64,000 nt of DNA from Actinacidiphila alni (GTDB taxonomy: Bacteria; Actinomycetota; Actinomycetes; Streptomycetales; Streptomycetaceae), in the NCBI RefSeq assembly GCF_900112845.1, contig NZ_FONG01000008.1, forward strand, positions 248,001 to 312,000, read 5' to 3'. A program made the position numbers and the translations under genes. Below, piece after piece: positions 32,781 to 40,743 of the stretch. The notes under the pieces are model-generated. The model worked only from the letters and a program-made list of their open reading frames with translations. It was not told the origin of the DNA and ran no database searches. The first letter of the stretch is position 1, and each line of letters begins with the position of its first letter.

Positions 32781-33050
32781 TCAGGCGCTGAGCGCGACCG
32801 GGCCGAATGCCTCGGCGGCGGTGTTCTTCGCGCAGTCCTCGCGGGTGAAGTAGATGCGCCCCGTCGGGACGCCGCCCTCGCGGTGGTGGTGGATCTGGTG
32901 CCGCTGCGCCTTCTTCTTCAAGGTGCTGGCGGTGTGCGTCGTGAGACCCAGCTCGACGACGCGCTCGGGCGTGAGCCGCTCCAGGGACTCGATGCTCGGC
33001 GGAGCGGCCTGAGTGGGGATGGCGGCCTTGCGCGTGGCCTTGGCGGTCAC
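32781..33050 (-). CDS. Small DNA-binding-like early protein
   Basis: 89 residues from a GTG overlapping the XRE stop. Basic N-terminus (VTAKATRKAAIPTQAA), then a helix-turn-helix-like segment (LERLTPERVVELGLTTHTAS, TLKKKAQRHQIHHHREGG) and a wing (VPTGRIYFTREDCAKN). It could be an excisionase-like or regulatory protein, as it is coupled to the Cro-like XRE gene. Confidence 0.55.
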   Translation of the reverse strand: MTAKATRKAAIPTQAAPPSIESLERLTPERVVELGLTTHTASTLKKKAQRHQIHHHREGGVPTGRIYFTREDCAKNTAAEAFGPVALSA

Positions 33051-33262
33051 GGGGACTCCTCGGTCAGGGGGATGACGATGGCGTCGACCGGCACCCTCAA
33101 GGCCGTTGCGATCCGGCCGACCGTGTCGTCGCTCGCGCCGCACTGACCGCGCTCAAGGCGGCTGATGTGGCTCGGTTGGCGCTCGGTGGCACGGGCAAGT
33201 CCGCGGAGACTCAGATTCTGAGACCTGCGGATGGCCCGGATAAGGGGTCCGTTCGGTGTCAC
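33047..33262 (-). CDS. XRE-family regulator, Cro-like
   Basis: 71 residues, a bare HTH domain: LIRAIRRSQNLSLRGLARAT, ERQPSHISRLERGQCG, then VGRIATALRVPVDAIVIPL. Divergent from the larger XRE gene and first in the leftward early operon, the position of Cro. The GTG lies at the expected start point of a promoter (TTGCGG ... TAGATT on the minus strand), so the mRNA may be leaderless. Confidence 0.85.
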   Translation of the reverse strand: MTPNGPLIRAIRRSQNLSLRGLARATERQPSHISRLERGQCGASDDTVGRIATALRVPVDAIVIPLTEESP

Positions 33263-33397
33263 CCTTGGAATCTAAGACCTATCCCTTGGAATCCGCAAGC
33301 CTTCCGAGGGTTTTGGCGCGTCATGAACCCTCGGATTTCGAGACCTGGGGGCGCATCGCGGGCGCAGAATGCAACACGTGCGCCCTTAGAATCCGCC
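33210..33397. promoter_or_regulatory. Lysogeny switch with five operator-like 13-bp sites
   Basis: Strong sites are CTCAGATTCTGAG (33210-33222, perfect dyad), CTTGGAATCTAAG (33264-33276) and CTCGGATTTCGAG (33330-33342); all three are followed by ACC. Weaker copies are at 33285-33297 and 33385-33397. Consensus CTYRGAWTYYRAG. One lies inside the Cro-like gene, two overlap its promoter, and two lie toward the repressor gene. Binding by the XRE proteins is inferred. Confidence 0.7.
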
Positions 33398-33465
33398 TAC
33401 AGCGCTGGTCAAAAGGCCGGGAAGCGACTGCCCGTGTTGCATGAGTTGGTGCATCATGGGGTCTC

Positions 33466-33963
33466 ATGGACGAACAGTGGACACGGCTAGGCCGAGCCTT
33501 CGCCGAGGGCCGGGCGGCTCAAGGTCTGACCCAAGAGGACGTGGTCGCGCGCTACGACATCAGCCTGTCCGTCGTCCAGAGCATCGAGCGGGGCGGACCC
33601 TTCAAGAGAATCAACGCGTCAATGCGGCTCTACGCCGTAGGGCTCGGGTGGGCGCCAGGCTCGATCGAAGCCGTCCTCCAAGGCGGCAAGCCGACCTACC
33701 TCGCACCGCCGGCAGCATCGACCGGCCCCACCTTGCGCCTTCGTGGGCTGCCTTACCGGATCACCCAGGCCCTCGCCGACGGGCAGGCCCTTGACACCCG
33801 GCTGATCCCCATCGGCCCCGACGGCGAAGCGGTGGTCATCCTCAAGGGCCGCGAAGGCGCAGGCGCGGAGGGACTCGGAGCCACGCTGAGGCGGTGGGAG
33901 GCACAGGAGGGACACCTCGATCGCCTCGGGGAAGTAGCAGACGAACCGTCAGATAACGGGTGA
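33466..33963 (+). CDS. XRE-family repressor, CI-like
   Basis: 165 residues. N-terminal HTH (FAEGRAAQGLTQEDVVARYD, ISLSVVQSIERGG) and a C-terminal domain (LRLRGLPYRITQALADGQAL; IPIGPDGEAVVILKGREG) that may dimerise. There is no Ser/Lys autoprotease motif, so induction would not be LexA-like. It is divergent from the Cro-like gene across the operator region. No clear ribosome site; a short or absent leader is possible. Confidence 0.8.
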   Translation: MDEQWTRLGRAFAEGRAAQGLTQEDVVARYDISLSVVQSIERGGPFKRINASMRLYAVGLGWAPGSIEAVLQGGKPTYLAPPAASTGPTLRLRGLPYRITQALADGQALDTRLIPIGPDGEAVVILKGREGAGAEGLGATLRRWEAQEGHLDRLGEVADEPSDNG

Positions 33964-34073
33964 CTGAATCTTTTTAGTCATCAGATGGCGCAATACGTTC
34001 ACACCACGTACACGCTTGTGGCAGCATGACCGGACCGACGGGGGCCGCCCAGTATCGGGGTGAGGGGACCTGC

Positions 34074-34223
34074 ATGGTCAGGTTTCTACGCGTGTCCAGC
34101 ATGCCGTTCGGCGTGCTGCTGTGGGTGAGGCCGGTGCGATCCGGCCACGTGGTGTACGTGACTGACCAGTTGCTCGCCGGCCTCGTGCCACCCTGGCGAG
34201 AACCGGTCACCAAGGGCCGCTGA
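34074..34223 (+). CDS. Small hypothetical protein before the integrase
   Basis: 49 residues, MVRFLRVSSMPFGVLLWVRP then VRSGHVVYVTDQLLAGLVPP, with GAGGGGA 7 bases upstream of the ATG. Strand-rich and basic. It lies 91 bases before the integrase start, where an excisionase could be, but no HTH is visible. Moderate support only. Confidence 0.4.
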   Translation: MVRFLRVSSMPFGVLLWVRPVRSGHVVYVTDQLLAGLVPPWREPVTKGR

Positions 34224-34314
34224 GCGCGGCGCCTGCCGAGGGGCGTACGGCGGTCTGGGGGGAATCAGGCCGCCGTCCCCAACACCACACCCACGCACCC
34301 ACAGAGGTGAGCCA

Positions 34315-35640
34315 ATGGCGTATGCCGAGAAGGTCTACCGCTACCGCAACGGGAAGCGGACCAAGCAGTACACGTGGCGCGGCCGGTACAAGGCCCCGCC
34401 CGGATCCAAGCCTGCCTGGCCGGGAAAGTCGGGCTTCCCCACCCAGGCGACCGCGCTGCGCTGGGCCGAGCAGGAAGAGGCCAAGGCGAACGCCGGCACC
34501 TGGATCGACCCGAAGCTCCAGGAGACCACGTTCGGGACCTTCTCCCGCCGCTTCATGGCCAACAATTCCAAACGCGGCCAGACCGTCACCACCAGGTGGC
34601 GCTACCTGGAGACCTACCTGCTGCCCAAGTGGGAGCACACGCCGATCCGGGCCTTCAACTGGTTCGACGTGGACGGCTGGCAGCAGACGATCCCCACGGA
34701 CGACGTCACCCGCGGGCACGTCGTCAGCCTGCTGTCGACGATCCTCACCGCGGCGATGGACGCCGGCCTCCGCGACGTGAACCCGATCTACGGGCGCCGC
34801 CGTACGAAGCCGACCGGTGCGGGCGCGGTGAAGGACAAGCCGAAGAAGAAGGTGGGCAACGACGGGACGGTGCCGCCGGAAGAGGTGGTCCTGCTCGCAG
34901 ACCGGCTCGGCCCTGTGCTCGGGCTGCGCGTCCTGGTGACCGCGTTCGCCACCGCCCGGTACGGCGAGGGCTTCGGTCTGCACCGAGACAACGCGCTGGG
35001 CATGCGTCAGCAGCGTTGGCGGGGCGGCATCTTCGAGTGCCCGGTCATGAAGATCGTGGAGGAGTGCGCCGAGTACGACCTGTTCGACGAGGCGGGCAAC
35101 AAGATCGGCCTGTTCCACGGGATCGAGGAGACCAAGAACGACGGCAGTACACGGGACGTGGACCTGCCTCCGTTCCTCGCCCAGTTGATGCGGTATCACC
35201 TCGACGACTGGCCGTACGACCGCGTCTTCAGCACGCCCAACGGCAAGCTCTACCGGCGGGGCAACTGGTCCCGGGCGCTGCGCCCGGCGGCAGACGGCCG
35301 GCCGGAGCGCAAGCGGCGGCAGGGCGTGTCCTTCCGGGCCGCGTGGGAGCCGATCTCCCCCGGTGTCGATATCCAGGCCCTGCGCAGCACGCACGACTCG
35401 TGGCAGTCGGAGATCGGGGTGGCCGAGCCCCTCGCGTACGAGTCCATGGGGCACAAGAGGGCGGGCATCAAGGGCGTGTATCAGAAGCCCACGGTCGAGA
35501 TGAGGCGCGCTAGGCTGGACGGGCTGGAGGAGATCTTCTGGCAGGCGATGAAGACCGTCGGGCTCCGAACGCTCTGGGGTCGAGTTGATCTCCGGAAAAT
35601 CCCCGAAGCGGTGGCCGCCGAAGTTCAGGAAGCCGCCTAG
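34315..35640 (+). CDS. int: Tyrosine-type site-specific integrase
   Basis: 441 residues. The N-terminal arm-binding part (RYKAPPGSKPAWPGKSGFPT) and core-binding domain (FGTFSRRFMANNSKRGQTVT) precede the catalytic domain. Catalytic Arg I in TAFATARYGEGFGLHRD, Arg II in IQALRSTHDSW, the GH of LAYESMGHKRAG, and the Tyr in GVYQKP. The usual His three residues before Arg II reads Gln. It ends 20 bases before the tRNA remnant, as expected for an integrase next to attR. Confidence 0.94.
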   Translation: MAYAEKVYRYRNGKRTKQYTWRGRYKAPPGSKPAWPGKSGFPTQATALRWAEQEEAKANAGTWIDPKLQETTFGTFSRRFMANNSKRGQTVTTRWRYLETYLLPKWEHTPIRAFNWFDVDGWQQTIPTDDVTRGHVVSLLSTILTAAMDAGLRDVNPIYGRRRTKPTGAGAVKDKPKKKVGNDGTVPPEEVVLLADRLGPVLGLRVLVTAFATARYGEGFGLHRDNALGMRQQRWRGGIFECPVMKIVEECAEYDLFDEAGNKIGLFHGIEETKNDGSTRDVDLPPFLAQLMRYHLDDWPYDRVFSTPNGKLYRRGNWSRALRPAADGRPERKRRQGVSFRAAWEPISPGVDIQALRSTHDSWQSEIGVAEPLAYESMGHKRAGIKGVYQKPTVEMRRARLDGLEEIFWQAMKTVGLRTLWGRVDLRKIPEAVAAEVQEAA

Positions 35641-35661
35641 CCGCAGCTCATGCAACAGGTA

Positions 35662-35723
35662 GCCCCGTAGGGACACCAGCTCTCCTAAAGCTGGTGTCGC
35701 AGGTTCGAATCCTGCCTGGGGCA
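35662..35723 (+). other. Right attachment site: tRNA-Arg(CCT) remnant
   Basis: A 3' tRNA part is complete: anticodon loop CTCCTAA (35682-35688, anticodon CCT), variable bases, T-arm GCAGG-TTCGAAT-CCTGC (35699-35715) and acceptor CTGGGGC-A. There is no D-arm. GCCCC at 35662-35666 could still pair with GGGGC at 35718-35722, and the anticodon stem is extended to a perfect 10-bp hairpin (35672-35698). The intact tRNA should lie at the left prophage end. Confidence 0.85.
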
Positions 35724-35762
35724 CAGAGGTGGCACAGAGAAATCAGCCGCATATTGCGGCGG

Positions 35763-35798
35763 AAAAGCCCGCGGGCCTCGATGAGGCCGCGGGCTTTT
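35763..35798. terminator. Bidirectional intrinsic terminator
   Basis: Long stem (AAAAGCCCGCGG-GCCTC against GAGGCCGCGGGCTTTT, one bulged base) with T-runs on both strands. It would end transcription leaving the tRNA and the sigma-factor operon that converges on it. Confidence 0.8.
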
Positions 35799-35883
35799 CG
35801 CGCGCTCGGCGCAGGTCGGGCGCGGGTCGGGTGCGGATCGGACTCGGGCGCGGATCAGGGTCAGGCGCGGATCAGGGTCAAGA

Positions 35884-36825
35884 TCAGGTGCGGCGGGTGG
35901 CGTTCCATTCGCGGTAGACGGACCAGGAGTCGCCGACCGGGCCGAGGTGGGCGAGTTTGTCGGGGTTGTTGACGGAGTTGATGGTCTGGACGCGGCCGTC
36001 GAGGATGTCGAGGCTCCAGATGACGAGGACGCGGCCGTCGCGGTCGCGGAAGACGGCGCCGGGCTGGCCGTTGACGGTGTGCGGCTCGGCGGTGACGTCG
36101 ATGCGGAACATCGGGGGGAAGGAGACGGCCAGGAGACGGGCGACGTTGTCGATGCCGCTGACGACGCGGGCGATCTGCGGGGCCTTGCCGCCGCCGTCGC
36201 CGACCACCTGGACGTCGGCGGCGAGCAGGGCGCGCAGGCCGTCGACGTCGCCTTCGCGGAGGGCGTCGATGAAGCGGGCGGTGAGCTGTTCGCGTTCCCA
36301 GCGGTCGGCGTCGAAGCGGGGGCGCCCCTCGTCCATGTGCCGCCGGGCGCGGACCGCGAGCTGGCGGCAGGCGGCCTGCGAGCGGCCCACGGCCGAGGCG
36401 ATCTCGGGGAAGTCGAAGCCGAAGACGTCACGCAGGACGAAGACGGCGCGCTCCAGGGGGCTGAGCCGTTCCAGCAGCAACAGGGCGGCGGTGGAGACGG
36501 AGTCGGCCAGTTCCGCCGCGCGCGCCGGGTCCCCGTACGGGTCGTCGAGCAGCGGTTCCGGCAGCCACTGGCCGACGTATTCCTCGCGGCGCACCCGCGC
36601 CGAGCGCAGCACGTCGATGGAGATGCGGGTGACGGCGGCCGACAGATACGCCTTGGGCGAGGCGGGCGTGGTGCCGGCCGCCTCGTAGCGCAGCCAGGTG
36701 TCCTGGACGGCGTCCTCGGCCTCGGCGACGCTGCCGAGGAGGCGGTAGGCGATCGAGAACAGCAGGGGCCGCAGCTCCTCGAACTGCGCGGCGCGCGCCG
36801 TACGGACGCCGGCGCCCGCGCCCAT
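35884..36825 (-). CDS. ECF41-type sigma factor with SnoaL-like domain
   Basis: 313 residues. Region 2 (FEELRPLLFSIAYRLLGSVA, EAEDAVQDTWLRYE) and region 4 (LSPLERAVFVLRDVFGFDFP, EIASAVGRSQAACRQLAVRA) are joined by the WLPEPLL linker, and the C-terminal SnoaL-like domain carries DGGGKAPQ and NPDKL. These three motifs define group ECF41, whose activity is set by the extra domain instead of an anti-sigma factor. It is coupled (TGATG) to an epimerase gene, the usual ECF41 partner. A tandem 17-bp repeat (35847-35880) lies just past the stop. Confidence 0.92.
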   Translation of the reverse strand: MGAGAGVRTARAAQFEELRPLLFSIAYRLLGSVAEAEDAVQDTWLRYEAAGTTPASPKAYLSAAVTRISIDVLRSARVRREEYVGQWLPEPLLDDPYGDPARAAELADSVSTAALLLLERLSPLERAVFVLRDVFGFDFPEIASAVGRSQAACRQLAVRARRHMDEGRPRFDADRWEREQLTARFIDALREGDVDGLRALLAADVQVVGDGGGKAPQIARVVSGIDNVARLLAVSFPPMFRIDVTAEPHTVNGQPGAVFRDRDGRVLVIWSLDILDGRVQTINSVNNPDKLAHLGPVGDSWSVYREWNATRRT

Positions 36826-37757
36826 CACGTGAGACCTTCCGCGAAGCCCTGCCGCCACGACGGATAGCGCGGCTCCCAGCCCAGCTCGCGCTTCGCCTTG
36901 GCGTTGGAGAAACCGCGCCCCTCGGTCATCATCGCCACCGCGACCTCCCCGGCCAGCGGGCGGGCCAGCCAGGCCGGTACGCGCACGGGCCGCTTGGCGC
37001 CCGCACATTGTGCGAGATACGGCAGCCAGTCGCTCGCCGGGGCGGGTTCGTCGTCCACGACGTTGAACACGCCGCGCGCTTTCATTTCCACAGCCAGGAC
37101 CGTAGCGCTCGCGGCGTCCTCCAGGTGCAGCCAGGAGCAGTAGCCGGTGGCGCGGCCGACCAGGGGGAATTGCCGCTTGCGGACGAGTTCGACCTGGTCG
37201 TCGGTGGCGCCGGGCCCGTAGAGGCTGCCGTAGCGCAGGACGGCGCCGCCTGCGGCGAGGGTCGCCTCCTCGACGTGCCGGACAGCGGCCATGCCCGGCT
37301 CGGCCGCCGTCCCCCGGTACAGGTCGAGCGGGTCCTGTTCGGTCTTGATCCAGCCGCCCTCCCGTATGCCGTTCCAGCTGGCGTAGCTCTGGGCGACGAC
37401 ATGGGGCACGCCGGTCGCCTCGGCCGCCGCCAGCAGATGGTCGGTCCCTTCCGTGCGCAGCCGGATGGTGGGCGCGAACCACCGGTCCATGTGCTTGAAA
37501 TCGGGCTTCCCCGCGTGCGCCGGGGAAATCGCCGTCATCTGGTGCACGACGACGTCGGGGCGCGCCGCGCCGACGGCCTCGCCGACCGAGGCCGCGTCCA
37601 GGCCGTCCATGACGACGCCGTCCGCGCCCATCCCGCCCAGCAGGGGCAGTTTGGCGGCGCTGGTCGTCGTCGCCGTCACCTGGTGGCCGCGCGCCACGAG
37701 CCGCGGCACCAGAAGCCGCCCCACTACCCCGGTCCCGCCCGCCACGAACACCCGCAT
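36825..37757 (-). CDS. NAD-dependent epimerase/reductase (ECF41 partner)
   Basis: 310 residues from MRVFVAGGTGVVGRLLVPRL with GGGAAGG 8 bases upstream; a GTG seven codons earlier is possible. GGTGVVG is the Rossmann nucleotide loop. Phrases such as VVAQSYASWNG and GSLYGPGATD fit the extended SDR family. ECF41 sigma factors are typically next to carboxymuconolactone decarboxylases, oxidoreductases or epimerases. Substrate unknown. Confidence 0.85.
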   Translation of the reverse strand: MRVFVAGGTGVVGRLLVPRLVARGHQVTATTTSAAKLPLLGGMGADGVVMDGLDAASVGEAVGAARPDVVVHQMTAISPAHAGKPDFKHMDRWFAPTIRLRTEGTDHLLAAAEATGVPHVVAQSYASWNGIREGGWIKTEQDPLDLYRGTAAEPGMAAVRHVEEATLAAGGAVLRYGSLYGPGATDDQVELVRKRQFPLVGRATGYCSWLHLEDAASATVLAVEMKARGVFNVVDDEPAPASDWLPYLAQCAGAKRPVRVPAWLARPLAGEVAVAMMTEGRGFSNAKAKRELGWEPRYPSWRQGFAEGLT

Positions 37758-37838
37758 ACCGATCACCTTCCCGATCACCTTCCCGAGCCGGCCGAGAGCC
37801 GGGCACCTGTGCCTTCGCCGGCTGTCTCCTGCTCACGG

Positions 37839-37865
37839 GACGAGACAGCCCCGCCGTCTGTGACA
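37839..37865 (-). promoter_or_regulatory. ECF41-type promoter
   Basis: TGTCACA (37865-37859), 16 bases, CGTC (37842-37839) on the minus strand, the published ECF41 consensus, about 80 bases before the epimerase start. A second TGTCACA (37877-37871), part of a 12-bp direct repeat, lies just upstream without a matching -10. Autoregulation of the operon is inferred. Confidence 0.8.
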
Positions 37866-37913
37866 CGGGCTGTGACACGGGAAATGTCGGTGGGTCTTGA
37901 TAGGGATAGGAGC

Positions 37914-38633
37914 ATGACTGAGCGTGTGACGATCCAGGACGTCGCCCGGCACCTCCCGTCGATAGCGCGACTGCGGGACGTGTGCCGGGCGCTGGCCGCG
38001 TTGGAGATCGTCCGGCACCCGGCGATGGCGGGAGGCGGTGAGGGGACCGGCGGGCGCGCGTACGACTTCCTGTGCGGGTGGCGCACAGGCGCGGACGTGG
38101 CGGTCCGGCGGACGGGCGGCGGCGACGGGTACGCGGTCGCGTTCACCTGTTACGGCGCGCTGCTGCTCGGCTTCGACCACGAGTCGCCGATGAGCCCGTA
38201 CGCGTCCGCGCCGCCGCGGGTGTGGCCGGGTGTGCTGGACGCGGTGCCGCGGGATTTCGCGCCCTATGTGGCGGAGCCGCCGGCATTCCTGGCCGGGCCG
38301 GTGCCGCTGGTCACCGCGTGCGCCTGGCGGGCGGCGGAGGACGACCAGTGGCGTACGGGCGAGGACATCGTCTTCCCGGCGGCGGATTCCGGCTCCCCCA
38401 CGGACGACCGTGACACCGGGCCCGACGGCGCCGACCGGCTGTTCCGGCCGCTCACCGACCCGGCCCCGGCGCAGTCGTACGCACGCGGCACCGGGATGCC
38501 GGCCGGAGCCGTACGGGAGGTGTACGCGTACCGGCCGCTGGACCGTACGGCGGTCGCCGAGCTGAATCCGGCCGCCGATTTCGCGACGGTGGCCACCGAG
38601 CTGGAGCGCATCGGTTACCCGGTCGCGCGCTGA
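37914..38633 (+). CDS. Conserved actinobacterial protein of unknown function
   Basis: 239 residues from MTERVTIQDVARHLPSIARL with AGGAG close by. The N-terminus is helical; the middle has Trp/Tyr-rich strands (YDFLCGWRTGADVAVRRTGG; AVAFTCYGALLLGFDHESPM). It carries no catalytic signature known to me. It is divergent from the ECF41 operon and 19 bases before the RluA-type gene, so it may be co-transcribed with it. Confidence 0.7.
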   Translation: MTERVTIQDVARHLPSIARLRDVCRALAALEIVRHPAMAGGGEGTGGRAYDFLCGWRTGADVAVRRTGGGDGYAVAFTCYGALLLGFDHESPMSPYASAPPRVWPGVLDAVPRDFAPYVAEPPAFLAGPVPLVTACAWRAAEDDQWRTGEDIVFPAADSGSPTDDRDTGPDGADRLFRPLTDPAPAQSYARGTGMPAGAVREVYAYRPLDRTAVAELNPAADFATVATELERIGYPVAR

Positions 38634-38652
38634 CGGGGGAAGACTGGCGTCC

Positions 38653-39696
38653 ATGGCACGCAGGGGCGGACCGAAGGCGCCGCCGTCACCGCTGGAGCAG
38701 CGCGACGGCGTGGATCCGGTACGGCTGCGGCTGCCCGGGGATCCGACGGCGCCCGCGACCGTCGCCGCGTATCTCCTGGAGCGGTACGCGGGCGCGGTCG
38801 GCGCCGACCGGATCACGGCGATGCTGGCGGCCGGGCGGTTCGTGACCGCGGACGGCCGGCAGGTGACGGCGGGCACCGCGTACGAGCCGGGCGCCTATGT
38901 GTGGTTCCACCGCGATGTGCTGCCCGAGCGGGCGGTGCCGTTCGCGGTGCGGGTGGCGTACCGCGACGAGCGGATCGTCGTCGCGGACAAGCCGCACTTC
39001 CTGGCGACGACCCCGCGCGGGCGCCATGTCACCGAGACGGTCCTGGCGCGGCTGCGGCGCGATCTGGGGCTGCCCGAGCTGTCGCCCGCGCACCGGCTCG
39101 ACCGGCTGACGGCCGGGCTCGTGCTGTTCGTCGTACGCCCGCGCGACCGGGGCGCGTACCAGACGCTGTTCCGGGACCGGCGGGTGCGCAAGGAGTACGA
39201 GGCGGTCGCCGCGTACGACCCGCGGGTGGCGCTGCCGCGGACGGTACGCAGCCGGATCGTCAAGGAGCGCGGGCGGCTCGCGGCGCGCGAGGAGCCGGGG
39301 CCGGTGAACGCCGAGAGCCGGATCGAGCTGCTGGAGCGGCGCGGCGGCCTCGGCCGGTACCGGCTGCTGCCCGCGACGGGCCGTACGCACCAGCTGCGCG
39401 TGCACATGAACGCGCTCGGCCTGCCGCTGCTCCACGACCCGGTCTACCCGACGGTGCTGCCGGAACCGGACGCGGCGCCGGGCCACGAGTTGGGTGCGGA
39501 GGCGGAGGCGGAGGATTACGGCAGGCCGCTGCAACTGCTCGCGCGGGAGCTGGAGTTCACCGACCCGGTGACGGGGCGGGCGCTGTCCTTCGAGAGCACG
39601 CGGGAGCTGAGCGCGTGGCGGGAGCCCGAGGAGGCCGGGGAGGCCGAGGACGTCAAGGAATCCAGCGTCAGGACGTCATCGCCTCCGCCGGGGTGA
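38653..39696 (+). CDS. RluA-family pseudouridine synthase
   Basis: 347 residues. The catalytic Asp is D150 in SPAHRLDRLTAGLVLFVVRP; further motifs are VADKPHFLATTPRG, RVRKEYEAVAA and RYRLLPATGRTHQLRVHMNA. It converts uridines in rRNA or tRNA to pseudouridine. The N-terminal 90 residues take the place of an S4 domain and are not clearly S4-like. The C-terminus overlaps the convergent VOC gene by 29 bases. Confidence 0.9.
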   Translation: MARRGGPKAPPSPLEQRDGVDPVRLRLPGDPTAPATVAAYLLERYAGAVGADRITAMLAAGRFVTADGRQVTAGTAYEPGAYVWFHRDVLPERAVPFAVRVAYRDERIVVADKPHFLATTPRGRHVTETVLARLRRDLGLPELSPAHRLDRLTAGLVLFVVRPRDRGAYQTLFRDRRVRKEYEAVAAYDPRVALPRTVRSRIVKERGRLAAREEPGPVNAESRIELLERRGGLGRYRLLPATGRTHQLRVHMNALGLPLLHDPVYPTVLPEPDAAPGHELGAEAEAEDYGRPLQLLARELEFTDPVTGRALSFESTRELSAWREPEEAGEAEDVKESSVRTSSPPPG

Positions 39697-40471
39697 GCAC
39701 CGCGAAGAAGCAGCCCTCGGGGTCGGCGAGCAGCGCGATCCGGCCGATACCGGCCATGTCGGTGGCGGGCATGAGGACGGCGCCGCCGCCCTCGGTGGCC
39801 CTGGCCACCACCGCGTCGCAGTCGTCGACCCCGAAATACGGCTGCCAATAGGCGACGCCGCCGGGCAGCAGGTCGGGCCCGAGCTGGAGGATGCCGCCGT
39901 GCGAGCCGTCTTGGCCGCCGCCGGCGCGGGAGACCACGGTGTACGTGCCCGCCGCGCCCTCGTTGTCGGGCAGGGGCATGTCCTCGTAGTCCCAGGCCAG
40001 CACCGCGCCGTAGAAGTCCTTGGCCCGGCCGGCGTCGGGTGTGTACAGCTCCGTCCAGCACAGTGCCCAGGGCCCGACATGCTCCAGGCCCTTGGTGCCG
40101 CCGGGCTCCCAGACGGCGAATTCGGCCCCGGTCGGGTCGGTGTACGCCGCCAGCCGGCCCTGGCCGGGGATCGTCATGGGCGGGACCCGTACGGTGCCGC
40201 CGTGTTCGGTGACCAGGGCGGTGGTGGCGTCGGCGTCGGCGGTCATGAAGTAGACCGTCCAGGCGGGGTGGGCGCCGGAGTCCTGGAGCGGGCCCATCCC
40301 GGCCACGGTCTTCCCGTCCCGCAGGAACATGCCGTAGCCGCCGGACTCGGGGCCGCCGGGCCGGAATTCCCAGCCGAAGAGCGCGGCGTAGAAGGCGGCG
40401 GCCGCCGTGGTGTCGCGGCTGCCGAGGTCGGTCCAGTCGGGCGCGCCGGGCGCGTAGTCGTCGGTGAGCAT
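39668..40471 (-). CDS. Two-domain VOC (glyoxalase/bleomycin-resistance-like) protein
   Basis: 267 residues in two homologous halves: GAPDWTDLGSRDTTAAAAFY, AALFGWEF then AYTDPTGAEFAVWEPG; and WALCWTELYTPDAGRAKDFY, GAVLAWDYE then LLADPEGCFFAVL. Each half is a VOC module with the common D-P-x-G turn. Such proteins in Streptomyces are usually annotated as lyases or hydroxylases without proven substrate. Clear AGGAGG-like site upstream. Confidence 0.85.
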   Translation of the reverse strand: MLTDDYAPGAPDWTDLGSRDTTAAAAFYAALFGWEFRPGGPESGGYGMFLRDGKTVAGMGPLQDSGAHPAWTVYFMTADADATTALVTEHGGTVRVPPMTIPGQGRLAAYTDPTGAEFAVWEPGGTKGLEHVGPWALCWTELYTPDAGRAKDFYGAVLAWDYEDMPLPDNEGAAGTYTVVSRAGGGQDGSHGGILQLGPDLLPGGVAYWQPYFGVDDCDAVVARATEGGGAVLMPATDMAGIGRIALLADPEGCFFAVLTPAEAMTS

Positions 40472-40743
40472 GACCGTCCTCCTGAACCGCCGGGCGTCGG
40501 TGGGTGCCCGCGCCGAGGCGGTCTGCCGTGTGGTGCGGGCCTGTGACCTGGGCCCCAATTGTCCGAAGGGACCGCAGTGTCGTCTCTCACACCCAGCATG
40601 GCAGCGGGCACCGACAACCGCCGCCCGTGCGCAGGTCAGCGGCCCCGCGGCCGGAAACGGAACGTGCCGCACCGCGTCGGCGCCGTCACGCGCGGTGTTT
40701 AACGGATTCGGGATTGTCAGTGGTGCCGTCTACTGTGGTTCGC

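Noticed and set aside
34074..34223. Excisionase next to the integrase
   Set aside because: No helix-turn-helix is visible in the 49 residues, so the name was not given.
35662..35723. Functional tRNA-Arg gene
   Set aside because: The D-arm and a normal acceptor 5' strand are missing; best read as the attachment-site remnant.
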